64,000 nucleotides of DNA from Neelides folsomi (taxonomy: Eukaryota; Arthropoda; Collembola; Neelipleona; Neelidae). Below the pieces are notes generated by a model. That model was not told the DNA's origin. It did no database searches and saw nothing but the letters and a program-made list of their open reading frames with translations. Positions within the stretch are counted from its first letter, which is position 1. Every line of letters begins with the position of its first letter. This document shows positions 1-15,321 of the stretch, piece after piece. Location: contig JAQGBZ010000043.1 in assembly GCA_034687125.1 (NCBI GenBank), positions 1 through 64,000 on the forward strand. Reading direction: 5' to 3'. The position numbers were made by a program, and so were the translations under genes.

Positions 1-34
1 ACGTTCGTGTGCAATGAGATTATACAAATTCTAA

Positions 35-115
35 CCGAGTTACTCGCCGAGTACTCGTACGAGTAACTCGTATTCGCTTCGTTTTCATTTCCTAATACTC
101 GGTACTCGACGAGTA
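35..115. repeat. ACTCG/CGAGT-rich palindromic repeat
   Basis: The segment is made of ACTCG and its complement CGAGT in alternating orientation, giving nested short palindromes such as GTACTCGTACGAGTA. No reading frame is supported. Such clusters are typical of transposable-element ends or decayed satellite DNA, but no element could be delimited because the window starts here. Confidence 0.5.
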
Positions 116-348
116 GTAAAAAAACGATGCTCGTTCCATCCCTAATTTAAACAGTTGAGAATTTAAATTATAAAAAATTTTGAAAAAATATTTATCACAA
201 GATTTTGTGATATGTGATAATTTTCTTAAAACAGCGTTGTCACGAGATTATTAGCGTGATAAGTTACAACGTTACAATTTTGACACATTTTAATTATCAC
301 GTTTTTGATCATAAGCTTTCTGGTATGTAAAAGTGATGTAAAACTTAC

Positions 349-409
349 CGATGGGTAGGGCGTTTGATAAGGAGAAAACCAAAAACAAAATCAAGATGAG
401 CCATGACAT
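349..409 (-). CDS. First coding exon of a second icarapin-like gene (partial)
   Basis: A 61-nt exon encodes a signal peptide beginning MSWLILILFLVFSLSNALPI and ends in phase 1 at a GTAAGT donor. It matches the first exon of the icarapin-like gene at 4426-6329 in length, phase, donor and most residues (MSRFILALFLVFSLSNALPV there). The DNA just upstream (about 420-530) also resembles the DNA upstream of that gene (about 6340-6510), so promoter and exon were duplicated together. The remaining exons would lie on the minus strand beyond the left edge of the window. I infer a tandem paralogue. Whether the rest of the gene is intact cannot be seen. Confidence 0.7.
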
Positions 410-1129
410 CTTACAAAGTTGGTCTTAGAAATGTCTTAGTAATGGATTAATTGTTAATTGACCGCTTTTCTCTACAACTTCACTGGTAGGGTTGGGGAAA
501 GTGAATGAAATTGGTGTCTCCTTCTTTCGAATTTATACTATTCTGAGCAAGCACTCAGGGGAGTAGCGCCGAGGATTTAAGAGGAGTTGTAATGTTTGTA
601 GATGTTTAACTGGTTTATGCAGTGGTATGATGTGTAAATGAGTGTTGATTGTGATTGTTTTTGCTGCGCCTCCTTCGGCTGCTGCTGGATTGTGTTGGAA
701 TGGCTGTGAGTGTAAGCCCCGTCTCTTTCACTCTTTCGGCCACAAAGTCACAGAGTCCACATTATCAAACTCTGTTAACTTCTAGGTTCTCGAAGTATAG
801 TTAAAAGTATGAAGACTTTTAACTATCAATGCAACTACTTTAGATGGTTAAATGGACTGTTAATGAAAGTGAAATATTGAATCGTCCGACTGTATTTGTT
901 ATATCTCAATTTATTAATGTGTTTTATAAAAATAAGAAACCCAGCGTTCAATAGGATCGGTCTTAACGGATCTGAGGAAGTGGGGAGAGGAAAAATCAAA
1001 CAAGAGACCTTAAGGATCTCTCCCTCGGCCCTCCTCATCTCTCACTCGACATCACCAACACACACATCCCTTTGTACTCCATTGGCTCCCATTGTCTCCC
1101 TTTACATATGGCGTGTTCATATGACATAT

Positions 1130-1169
1130 GATGATGATGTGTACATATGACGTCATACACATCATCATC
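1130..1169. repeat. Short inverted repeat around a CRE-like TGACGTCA core
   Basis: Arms GATGATGATGTGTA (1130-1143) and TACACATCATCATC (1156-1169) are exact reverse complements. They flank a 12-nt centre, CATATGACGTCA, which contains a TGACGTCA box and a CATATG E-box. It may be a simple-repeat palindrome or a binding site; the sequence alone cannot decide. Confidence 0.5.
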
Positions 1170-3675
1170 ATCATCTTGCATACTTGTACATATGTTTATA
1201 CTTTTACTAATACTTACTTATCATCAGTAACATATTACATTTACTTATGTATAATATAGCTATTTATAAAAAATATCATAATATATTCTCCTCTCACACT
1301 ATTGTTCGACCCAGAACATATCATAATATTATTTAATATAATTTGATTAAAATTCATTTTTGATTACCGTATTACTTTGAAATCTTAAATATTTTATCCC
1401 ACTTGTTGACACTATAAAAAATAATCTTGTATATACTACTTTAAATTGTAAACATTTACTTATTATTAGTAATTTTTGTCTAATATTTATTTGCGAGTCA
1501 GGCTGTGAAAAAGAAAAGACCACAGTCAACCGCCCAACGACTCCCCACCGGCCTTAAAACTCCTTTTGAACAATAAATCTCAAGAGAATCTTAAATTAAC
1601 AAACTCTTTTGAATGTTGTTATTTAATAAATTAAAATCCAACCAATTCCCAACACTCCTACAAGTCTGTTTCAGATTTAAGCTTAAATTATAAATGAGAT
1701 TCCGTGTTCAATTTGTTCTCCTCACAGGCAAGTCCAGTCAGACCGAAGACATATTGCCGATCCAATCAATACCCCCAAAGACTCCCAAACACATCTTAGA
1801 TAATTAAGCACTTATTAACCATTATTTCCAATCTTCTAACTTATTAATTCTTATTAATAAAATGTCTGCAACATTTCATTCAACAAACCAAATTAATTTT
1901 TTTAATATAAATGTCAATACTGTTAAATTTAATAATTTAACTTATTTGTTTTTACTCTTTTAACAATCATTTATATTATAGATAACTAGGTATCTAAAGG
2001 GAGGTTTTACAATGCCCTTTGTTGCACGTTCTAATGTGTAGAAAGCATGTACCATAGATATCATACAAGTAAATATTATTCTTCTATGCACTTCTATTTC
2101 TAATACTATCAGTAAATAACAAACTAACCAACGAATCTTTATCTAAATATTGCCGTTTCTTAATACTTGACAATTAACAAATAGGTAAGTTTTAATATTA
2201 TTACTCGTTAAATACAACACAATATCGCATTAATTGTACTTAAGCACATAAATTTAAGTCTTTTTTAATATTAAATATAGTTTATATAACTACTCTAAAC
2301 ATTTCAAGTAAGACTAAAATAATATACTTAATGTAATTTAAAAGTTACCATTCAATTATCTATGTATTTTAACTATTTACAATTCAATAACACATTAATA
2401 ATGTATTTCTATGTGAAATTATTACTAAATAATAATTATAATTTAATTATGGTTAGCACTATTTGGCTGTTGATAAAAGTTGAAATGATGGTTTGAGGAA
2501 AAATTCAATGAAGGCTGGATGGCTCAGGAATACGCTCTGCCGCACTCCGCTTCTAAATCTTCCCCTTCCGGAACACACTTTTCTCATAACATATACTAAC
2601 TTCATTTGAACTTTGTTATTACTTGAGTAATGTTCCAGTAAAAATTTAAATTATAATATTAAAGTAACAACAATAATTATCTACCACTATCTCAATACAA
2701 TTTCAATAATCCTCATTTTAAATTCCAAACATTCTTTAAATATTATTATCCTATTGTACAATGCAAATATATATATTTAAATTACCAAAATTCACTAATT
2801 CTAGTAAAAAGACATCTTTTCAACATAAGTGATTACAATATTTATTAATTTTAGTTTATAATTAAGTTTAAATAAACTTACATTATTGATTAAATATCTT
2901 CGATTCTTATAATATTTTTTAATACTTTCGATTAGTTAAGTTTCTTGATCCAAAATACTACTTACGTAGTGTATACGTAATAAAATATATGCATATTTCT
3001 TACACTCCTTAATTCTTATGTATAGTGTTCAAATATATCAGTACATGTATAAAACCCAAGTACTGCCTCATAAAATTAACTCTTATTAAACTCCTTTCAA
3101 CTTCCTCCAACAATTTATTTCCCGATCCGCCGTCTCTTTAAAATAAGGCAATCCTTCAAGACACTTCACCTATTGCAATGAACCATCCCTCCTCATCTTG
3201 AAAATAATGAGGCAACATAAATAGTCTGGTCCCTTTTTTTTGAATCTTTCAATGAGATAAGCGTAGAAATGTGCCGAAATGCCTGTGACGCCGTTGAGGG
3301 CCGATTGATTAGGTTTATTGAAGTTGATGGTGCCCAAATCACTCATTAATCTTTAAGTTGATTATTAAAGGTTGGGGTATGACCATAATCGGATTTATTC
3401 ATTTCTTAGTCTAAGAGATATTTTATTGTTGCAGTCCACACATAGTGCCTAAACACCCTGTATAGTAGCTAAGGCTGGATATTTTTAGTATGGCTCTGTA
3501 TAGTAATTTACAGAGCCTTACTCTGTGTTCATATTTTCTTCAATGGTAAACCATGATTTTGAATTTGGTGAAATTTGGTATTTTATACATACAGGGTGGG
3601 TCATAAGTATCTTTCTTTTTTATATAAACAATCTTATACACATGTAAATCGGCACATGTAAATTGAACATACAAT

Positions 3676-3812
3676 ACCTCCATTCAACCATTTAGTTAAA
3701 TTATTAAGATAAACTGGAAATACCTCTTTAAACCAAAAGCTTCGAACCCTTTTCTAACAATATAAGGAGGAAATTCTTTAAACATCAGAACAAAAGTAGT
3801 TCAAGTTTCAAA
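3676..3812. repeat. Duplicated flanking block, copy 1
   Basis: This block resembles 6846-7021 in the same orientation. Both contain CAACCATTTA, a run reading GATAAACTGGAA, AAAAGCTTCGAACCCTTTTC, and an ATAAGGAGG stretch followed by ATTCTTTAA. Each copy lies upstream of one icarapin-like first exon, although the distances differ (about 3.3 kb and 0.5 kb). This fits a tandem duplication in which one copy later gained about 2.7 kb. Confidence 0.6.
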
Positions 3813-4425
3813 TTAAAACTATTAACATTAACACGTATCTCTTGTTATTTATGCAATTTTTGAACTTTAAATAAAAAATTGTGATTATAAAATTTATGAA
3901 TATGACTCTACTATAAAATAAACATATACGTTACTTTATTTTTTTCTTTAATTCCATTTTCGATTTTATCCTTTATAATTGTACTTAATTCTGATATAAT
4001 CAACTTATGAATAAGATTCACAAATCACTAATATCCTTCAGTAGTTTAATTATTTACTACTAGTAATCATCTCACATAAATGGATATTGGATAAAATTGA
4101 CATATTCACAATATAACATTCTTTTTTTGTCAGGTACAAAATTATAACATGTCAAATTATCAGTACTTCATTTTGTTTAAAATCTTAGATAGGTACATAA
4201 TATAATACAGCAGTATGTTTTTTAAGCTACAGTTATTGTGATAAAATACTTCACAAATGGAAATTGTAATTATTCAAAAGTTTTTTAATCACTTATTACT
4301 TGTACAAATTACATAAAAGCAAAAGCTCCTGACAAACTGACACTAGGGTTTTACATTTTAATAAAATAATACATGAGTTGATTCCTATAACTTGCAGTTT
4401 GAGTTTAGGTTTATTTTGTAATCAT

Positions 4426-6329
4426 TTATTGAGTTGAAATCTTTGATACTTCTTCACTTTTGTTGGGAGTTAAAAGTTCTTCGAGGAGTCCTTGATCAAT
4501 TCCTTTCGTTGGTTGATCATGATTTTCAATGGGAGCTCCATCAAGTTCATTGAAACTTGGATCAGCAGCTTCTTTGGGGACGTTTTCAGCTGAGGGGACA
4601 ACTTTTTCAACTTTATCAGAATTGTTCTCTTCGATCACCGATGTACTCGTTGTTGTTGTTGGCTGAGATTCTTGGACCTTTGTCGTCTCTGGATCAATTA
4701 TGGGCTCTGCAGGAGTCGGCTTCGCATTTTCTTCTTTGTTTTCTTTCGGGTGGTAATTAAAGATCTGCAAAAACAATAATTTTTGTAATGTTATGCAAAT
4801 AACATAATATAAAAAACAGGTATAAATACTCCATTAAGTTTTTAATTAGTTAAAGCTAGTTAATAGTAAGTTTACCGAAACTTGGAAGAATCCTGAAGAG
4901 TTGTTTGATGAAATTTTATGAATGGTTTTATTTAAAGTCACGAGTTGTCCATCAATAATTTTCGTCTCTGAAGTTGAGTTTGAGTAATTAGCTGGAAGCT
5001 TGTCGAGATCAATGGTGTCTTTATCGTTGATTTTGTCTTCTTCGCTTTCCTCACTATTTCCAAAGGTAAATTGAGGTCTTGCTGCTAATGGTCGAGTAAT
5101 TGGATTATTTGGGTTGAATACGTTCCCCCAGAATGATGACATTTGTTCTTGCATTCGTTTCATCATGGCTTTAAAAATTTAAATTTAAATTAAATCCTTT
5201 CAATTGAAAAATTGAAGTCAAATAAAAGTTAAATTTTATACACAAATAGCATATAATGCACACTGTTTAATTAATGATTCATGAAGTCATATTTAATACA
5301 CATAGTTAAAGGGTAAGTGAAACTTACTGTCCATATTACTCATGACATTTGCGAAGTGAGGTTGAAGAGGTTGTTGAACCAATGGCCTTCCGAATGGAGA
5401 GGATGAGAAGAAATTGGAAAATGGACTTTGAGGTTGCTGTTGGAAAACTGGTCGACGGTAGATGAAAACTGTTGGGATTTTGAATCCAAAGATGTTCGTG
5501 TTTTTATTCGGAATGAGTTCAACATTCTCTTCTTCTCCTTTCATCTCGTCGATTATTTCCTTTGATTCAGGAATGACAATCGGCTTTTCCTCTTCGTCGC
5601 CTTCGTATTCTCCAGCGAGTGGGACAATTTTTGGGGGTTGTTCATCAACGATCAGATCAGCAGGGATGTCAACAACCATTGGTTTACGATCATTATCTGT
5701 AAAAATCCACCAATAATATTTTTAATGTAACAACTTGGCAATTTTTTAATTAGTAAAATTAATTAATTGAGTTTATTAATTTAATTAATATGCTTATCCT
5801 CTCATACTAAATTATATTACAGGTACATAAAATATACAGACTGTATATGGTATTCAATATATCTACATATTATATGAATAATTGTAGAATTTATATCGTA
5901 GATTATTGATAAATTGTATGTGTTATATTATTGCTGTATTTAAATGCTCTATTACGGAACTGGCGGAACATCATAAATTCATTGTTCGTATGTGCACTCG
6001 TTTTTTATAGTTGAATATACAGTTCTTTTGACTTTGTGCTACGAGAGATGAGTTATGATGACTTCCATTTCCTCTCTAACTAACGGGTTCAAGATCCTCG
6101 AATTAAATTCATAAAAAACTTAATTCGTGTTTCTTTATTTTATAACGAGTATTTAATTCACTATATAACCTAACGATGTAATTCACTATATAACCTAACG
6201 ATGATTTAAGGAAACTATCGATCGATGAAAATAATAATTGTATTAAATAGTGAATATGTAAAACTTACCGACTGGAAGGGCATTTGATAAAGAGAAGACC
6301 AAAAACAGAGCCAAGATGAACCGTGACAT
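4426..6329 (-). CDS. Icarapin-like secreted acidic protein
   Basis: Four exons (6269-6329, 5328-5696, 4876-5168, 4426-4764) with consistent phases and GT-AG borders give 353 residues. Exon 1 encodes a clear signal peptide ending around SLSNALP, so the product is secreted. The middle is acidic and Pro/Gln-rich. Around residue 190-215 sits the family signature, an N-glycosylation-rich run then ETKIIDGQLVTLNKTIHK, which resembles the conserved core of icarapins, first described as a bee venom allergen and widespread in arthropods. The C-terminal exon is rich in Glu, Thr and Pro and looks disordered. There is no enzymatic domain and the molecular function is unknown; presence of the family does not imply venom. 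A tandem paralogue begins at 409. Intron 1 holds a 25-bp direct repeat. The family call rests on my memory of the conserved core. Confidence 0.75.
6155..6204. repeat. Two-copy 25-bp direct repeat in intron 1
   Basis: The unit AATTCACTATATAACCTAAC plus five more bases occurs twice back-to-back (6155-6179 and 6180-6204), differing only at the last base. It lies in intron 1 of the icarapin-like gene, about 65 bp downstream of exon 1. It looks like a recent slippage or duplication event. Confidence 0.8.
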
Positions 6330-8905
6330 CTTTCAAACTTGGTTAATTATAATGTTTAGAAAGGGAATCAAAAGAAGAATGTCTCCGAATGAGTTCTTGA
6401 AGACAATTAGTTAAATAAAATCGCCTTAGTAATGGGTTAATGGTTAAAAATGTCCTCTTTCCTCTCCAAGTTCGCTGGTGGGTTGGGGGAGAATGAAGGA
6501 GAATTGATTTCTTCTCCGCGTATTAACCAAGTACCTCACAGGCAATTGAATGCACGAGAATCATGGGATGAAACTCCTCCAAGACAAACTCCCAAACTCC
6601 CAACAAACACGCCCATTATCCCCATGTTAAAAATCTATTTGAGTACCTGTATCCTACCTGTGTACGTTTCTTGTCGATTCTTGACGAAAAATCCTTCGTA
6701 GAATATGATGATTAAACCTCACCTTAAACTACAATTTCCCTATACAGTTTTCTATATATATACAAATACAATTTTCTATACCATATAACTTTCTATATTA
6801 CAATGTACAATTTTCATATTGTATTGTAATTTACAAAGTCTTACCTCCAAAAGTCCTTCAACCATTTACTTAAATTATTATGATAAACTGGAAGCAGTTT
6901 CTCAGTTTCTCATCATTTTTCATGGAATCCTTTCCTTTTAAACTAAAAGCTTCGAACCCTTTTCAAACAATAAGGAGGATATTCTTTAATATTCTTTAAT
7001 GCTTGAGAACAAAGGCAGTTCAGACTGTTCAGAGTAATGCTCGTAGTCATACTTTTGAGTTTTGACGTTCATGTATTACACGTAGATGTTGAGGATGAGT
7101 CAGAAAAGGACTGACGATGAATGAGAATACCCAACAACCTTCGAACCCAATTTCTATAAGTGTTGGCACTAATCCACGCACCTCAATTTCACACAAGCTC
7201 TCTTACGAAGAATATGAACTTTGGGATAAATCGATGCAATTCGACAGAAAGTACATTTTCTAGGTATTCTACTTTCTCAACTTAAAAAAATTCAGATCCA
7301 GGGCGTTCAATAGCAATAGCAGTGATAGCACATTATGCATTCATGGAAGTCAAGATACAATTCATTATGCATAATTAGAATAATTACCAAATAGAAACAT
7401 GTAGCATAGTATACTAACATTAAGGGTACCTGAAGAGAATCATCATCAGTATATTCAAATTAGCAGTTAGTTTAACTTAAAAAAGAAAACAAATGAATTT
7501 TGTCTCACAGCCTTCTCTGCGTCCCATTGTTCTCGTTTTCTACGTCATTCTAATTGTCATTACATACCTGTATATCTAAAGTCGCCATTCACTATGCTAT
7601 ACAGGTTGATTATGTATATTATTATATATTTAGAGAGTACATGCAATTGCTGACATTATTCCTTAATAATAGAAATGACTCGCATCATTCACAAGTCTTC
7701 GGCAAACAAAATGGATTCTAATTATTTTGTTTTTATTAAACCACCAATGAATTACATATAAGGAATGGGAAATAACCAATCCAATATATTTTGGTGAATA
7801 GGTAATGTTTATAAATATTATGAATAATACGAGAAATTGCATGTACATGCACGCACTCGAAAAGAAGCAAAGTTTTACATTTTATGCTATTTTAGTGAGT
7901 ATTGTAGTTGTCAGTTAGGTAGAATCAAAGTTAAGAAATTAATTAACTTTGTTATTCCGAATAACAGATATTTATACTTTCATTTAGTTTCTACTTTTTA
8001 AACTTTTCAATTTCATTTGAAAGCAATTTTCGAATGCCTAATAAAATAAAAATAGAGAATTAAAAATTATCGGTTTGATTGAACTCACTTATTGTGTTTA
8101 GTATGCTTCCTTGTTATTATGAATTATAATCATTAATTATAAACGATTACGATTATGAATACCTTGTATCTACCATAGTATGAGTGTAATCATTAAAATT
8201 AATTAAGCCATTGTTAGAAGTTCTTTAATTACCATTTAATATACTTTTAATGTATTTATGTATTTCTTATCATTCCCATTAAACGTTCCTTTTACATTTA
8301 CATATTAGATATTACTTGGTCTATTTAAATGGTGACATTTAAAGATATATGCTAAAATACATTAACGCGGTTAAGAGTATCACAAAATTCTTAACACAAG
8401 TTAAATGAACGCTGCTGGTTGTATTTTTCTGCTTATTTCACCAACAAACAAGATTATCATGATCTCTCAATATATCATGCTCGCAATATAAATATTTTTC
8501 TAAAATGTTTTCTAACCTAATCAAATCATATTATATAACGTATAAATATCTATAAATTAAAATATCATTTATTAAAAAGTACCTGTATGTTGAATATCAT
8601 GTTCATTTATGTACGATAAGACATATAATTTTATAAATTAAAGTTTATTAAAATGTTGGTACGCAATTAAATTAGCTAAAATGTGAATTCTATAACCATA
8701 TTTTAATACATGTTATTTTTACAAGCTATCTATTATATAATATAAAAATGTGAATGAAAATATATTATATATAGGTAAACTACATTTATAGCCCATACAT
8801 ACTTATGCACCTTTAATTAAAACCAATATTATATTGTTTGACTCGATTGCATTGTTAAATTAAAATCAAATATATCTTAAATATATCTGTATTATAATTA
8901 CCACC
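6330..8905. other. Intergenic region between the icarapin-like gene and TBC1D23
   Basis: Positions 6330-6700 are the 5' flank of the icarapin-like gene and resemble the flank of its paralogue. Positions 6846-7021 hold the second copy of the duplicated block. The remainder (about 7.0-8.9 kb) is AT-rich and I see no exon or RNA gene in it. TBC1D23 ends at 8906 on the minus strand, so its 3' UTR lies in the right-hand part. Confidence 0.6.
6846..7021. repeat. Duplicated flanking block, copy 2
   Basis: Same orientation as, and similar to, 3676-3812; this copy carries extra bases in the middle (around a TTTCTCAGTTTCTCATC stretch) and a doubled AATATTCTTTAAT. It lies about 0.5 kb upstream of the icarapin-like gene start. 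Confidence 0.6.
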
Positions 8906-12123
<3,218 letters not shown>

Positions 12124-12893
12124 TTTTATGCGGTAGGTTCAAAAACTAATGTTGACAAGTGGAAATTAAATCGGCTCAGTTCCGCTCTCCGCTCCGCAAA
12201 TATTAATGTTCAAATATTGTTTAAACTATTAACTTGCTTGTCAAGTTAAATTATGTAAATTTTTAATTGAAAAACTGATCGAAGGAACAAGCTAATTCTA
12301 TAAATCAACTTAAACCTTTCAATTATTTTTGATATTAAAAAGTATAATCAAGAAAATTCTTTTCCTCTCTTCTTCATTCTTCTCTTTTAAATTCTTATTA
12401 GAATATTTAAGGTAAATATATAAAAATTATATTTCTCTTATTATAAAAAAGTTTACGGTGGTTAAAACTTATGAACCATTTTATTGAGTATTTCAGACTG
12501 GAATATTCAGCGAATGGATCGAGAAAAATAATTGCTTTTTGCAGTGTAGTCGACACACCTTATTCGTTAATCTAATAAAGATAAAAGGCTGATAAAAGAT
12601 TGGTCAAAAATCAACTACAGCTTAAACACCAGCTATAAATTGTAATGTCCATAAAAATAACTAAACGTTTAAATGCAATCACTTTTATTTCTGTATAAAA
12701 ACCTATCTTATTTTCAACTTTTTAAATTCCCGTTCAAGGTTATGACTTATAACTTTAAATGTTTAATTTCTCCTTTATAACTATTTTTATATTACCTTAA
12801 TTGCCTCACATTTAATATTATCTATAAAAATCTTTTTATTGATGTTATATTTATTTTCATCAATTTATTATCCTATTTGTAAATAGGTCCACG
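12124..12893. promoter_or_regulatory. Divergent interval between TBC1D23 and the CCDC93-like gene
   Basis: About 770 bp separate the two start codons. It must hold both 5' regions unless a 5' UTR intron extends them. A GC-richer stretch just upstream of TBC1D23 (about 12165-12200, CCGCTCTCCGCTCCGC) is the likely core of that promoter. TTTGTAAATAG ending at 12887 looks like an acceptor for a 5' UTR intron of the CCDC93-like gene. No missing CCDC93 N-terminal exon is visible here. Confidence 0.4.
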
Positions 12894-14923
12894 ATGGAAT
12901 CAAGTAAACCAAGACCAAAACCGAAACCGAGAAATCTGCCAAAGAATGAGGACGTACAAAATGTTTCAAATGAACAAAAAGATCAAGTAATTTAGTATTT
13001 ACGATTAAATAGATAATAAATAGTAGTTCTTTGTCAACTTGTAACGATAAACTCATTTCTATTTTCTTAACCAAATGTAAATAATTGAAAATATTGCTGT
13101 ATAAGTACTCTACTTTATATGCAATACAAAAATATTGTAAATACATAAAATATTCTGTAATAAGCTATCACTTAAAACATTAAATTAGTTTTGTTTTGGC
13201 AGATATTGAAAATTGTATTTATTTTCTTTCCAGATTAAAGGTGCAAATCTAGTCTCGTCGTTAATTGAGCATAACAAGATATTGGATGATAAGCTATCTC
13301 AGATTAAAGAAGAAGAGTTGAAGAAAGAAGAGCGATTATCAGACCTTAACAAAACATTAGCCATTTTACAACTCAAGTCCAAAGAAGTAGAGAATGAATT
13401 GTGCGGGCTCGAAGAGAAAGAACGTCTTGATGAGGATGACAGAACTAGCGAAAACATTCAACGGCTTCTCGTCACGTACGAAAGATTGAAGTCAGACGAA
13501 AAACAGTTTAAGGAAATGTGCCATTCAGAATTGGAAAGACTTCAGGAATTAGCAGCTCAAGCAGGTAAATAAAAGAACCTTGATTTTTATTTCATTTGTA
13601 AATCATTCAATAAAATCAATTTAAAATCAATTATTGACATTGATCCTTAGTCTTGTACCAAGAGTAGTTAACCTTTGACTATGTACATTTACCCTATCCC
13701 TATGTGCACAGTTGTAGTTAGGTATTAAATAACTTTGAATTTGTTTTAATTTAGAAGAATCAGACTCGCCCCAAGGAGAGATTGAAAGTCAATTAGAGCG
13801 AAGTCGAGGTCGCGTAGAGGCCGGAAGGGCAGAACTCGCCACAGTCACCCGGAAACTTGCCACGCTGAAGAGACAGACAGAGCAAGTGCCGAACAGGATT
13901 GAACTTCGTGAGTATCGCCTTCGTTTCGCCGAACTTTACAACCAAGGTGGGCTTTGCCACATCTTCCGTCATTCATTAATAATGGTTCTAATTTGAAATT
14001 TAGTCTCGGCGACTCACCGAGAGACCAAGCAGTTTTACAGCCTTTACAATACTCTCGAAGACACGAAGCGGAATTTGGAAAAGGAGCTCTCCCTCCTCAA
14101 CTCTATTGTAGATTCCTATCAACTGTAAGTTTATTAATCTTCTATCCTGTTAATCGCGATGTGAATTAATTTCCTTGTCCAGACCAACTGAATGACTTCT
14201 TGTACATTTATAATGTAATACCTAGTATAATGTAATATATAATATAATGTAATATATAATGTAATGTAATATATAATGTAATGTAATATATAATATAATA
14301 ATGTAATTTTCAACAGAGCCTGCCAAACCGCATCAGGGAGAGAAGAATTTTTTCGTCAGCTTTCATCTCTCTATGAGGGGATGAAAGAGACGTGCCTTAA
14401 AGTTGACAAACATTTCGTAGCTGAAAAGCAATCAGGTATGTTCCTTGGACTTTGGGGTGATTTCTGAAGGATACAAAGAGAATATTTCTCCTGGTCTCGC
14501 GATCCTTTTCATGTGTCGTCGGAGAAGAGGCAAACCCATTGTTGGGACACAATGGCCCTTTAAACCGTGGAGATTTCTTCTCCCTCCTTGACTCCCTGAG
14601 AGAAAGGAGCCCAGGCCCAGGAATGGAGGACATTTAGATTAAAGCAATAAGTTCCCTTGTGGTCTCCTTCCTCTCGAGCGGATCTGAGCAGATCCCAGGG
14701 CTACCCACTCAATTACAAACCCCCAGTACATACGATTTCTGCATTGTATCCTACATTGTGCTCTTTCTTATTTCTAACAGTGGAGAAATTGGAAGCGGAG
14801 CTCGCCGTCCTCCGTGACCTCAAAGTCGCTTATGAGAAAGGCCTCCAGGAGTTAGAGCGAGAGTGTCGTGTCAACGATCAGCTCTTTGCTGAGTGCAAGA
14901 AACTCGACGCGGGTCGGAAATAG
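12894..14923 (+). CDS. CCDC93-like protein, C-terminal half only
   Basis: Six exons (12894-12986, 13234-13564, 13755-13946, 14004-14124, 14317-14435, 14781-14923) join in phase to 332 residues. The protein is almost entirely coiled coil. The block [13 protein letters not shown] followed by [19 protein letters not shown] and KELSLLNSI matches the C-terminal DUF2037/CCDC93 region, and the last exon aligns with the family's C-terminus. CCDC93 belongs to the CCC (Commander) complex, which recycles cargo from WASH-positive endosomes. The usual N-terminal half, a calponin-homology-like domain that contacts COMMD proteins, is missing: the first exon encodes only a Lys/Pro-rich leader ([20 protein letters not shown]). 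The upstream DNA is a short divergent promoter followed by TBC1D23, leaving no room for more exons unless they are interleaved. Poly(A) signal at 15316. Confidence 0.8.
14208..14305. repeat. AT-rich microsatellite-like repeat in CCDC93 intron 5
   Basis: Degenerate repeats of TATAATGTAAT and ATATAATGTAA fill most of intron 5, ending just before the polypyrimidine tract of the acceptor at 14316. Confidence 0.75.
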
Positions 14924-15315
14924 CTCCTTCACATCGCCCATCATTCCCACCCTTGGAAGGAGGAAGGAACTATTTGAGATCCGATGCCAGCCCCTTCCTT
15001 CGCATTTTAATTATCGAGTCAAGGACCGATTGATACATCCAAAGACGTCGAGCCGATATGTTCTATGTGCCTATATGTACATCCTAACAGGACCATCCTC
15101 ATCAGATATTCATCATTGATGCGTTGGCCAACTCTCCCTCGTCATACTTTACATTCCAAGCAGCCATACATACATATTTAATTTCCTTAATTCCCTTCAC
15201 CCTCATTACAGCCCCATTCGCATTCACGAGTTGGAAGAAGTAATTCAGTGTAAAAAGTTGATACTAATTTACAGTTCCCACTCTCCCCTTTGTCATACTC
15301 CGAGAGATCTATTTC

Positions 15316-15321
15316 AATAAA
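15316..15321 (+). terminator. Poly(A) signal AATAAA of the CCDC93-like gene
   Basis: AATAAA lies about 390 bp downstream of the stop codon, in the expected orientation, in sequence that turns AT-rich. It is the first clear canonical signal after the gene. Confidence 0.5.

Larger units (their letters stand above)
410..4425. other. AT-rich intergenic DNA between tandem icarapin-like genes
   Basis: No gene is supported. Positions 420-530 resemble the 5' flank of the downstream paralogue. A short palindrome lies at 1130-1169 and a copy of a duplicated block at 3676-3812. The rest is low-complexity AT-rich sequence with short reading frames that lack splice or codon support. Confidence 0.6.

Noticed and set aside
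896-1150. 84-codon plus-strand ORF near the left end
   Set aside because: Starts at a non-ATG codon context, ends within the simple-repeat palindrome, and shows no splice partners.
4557-4760. Plus-strand ORF inside the icarapin-like gene
   Set aside because: Antisense shadow of the fourth exon, whose sense frame fits the spliced model.
14397-14633. Minus-strand ORF in a CCDC93 intron
   Set aside because: Overlaps a well-supported exon on the other strand and runs through an intron without signals.
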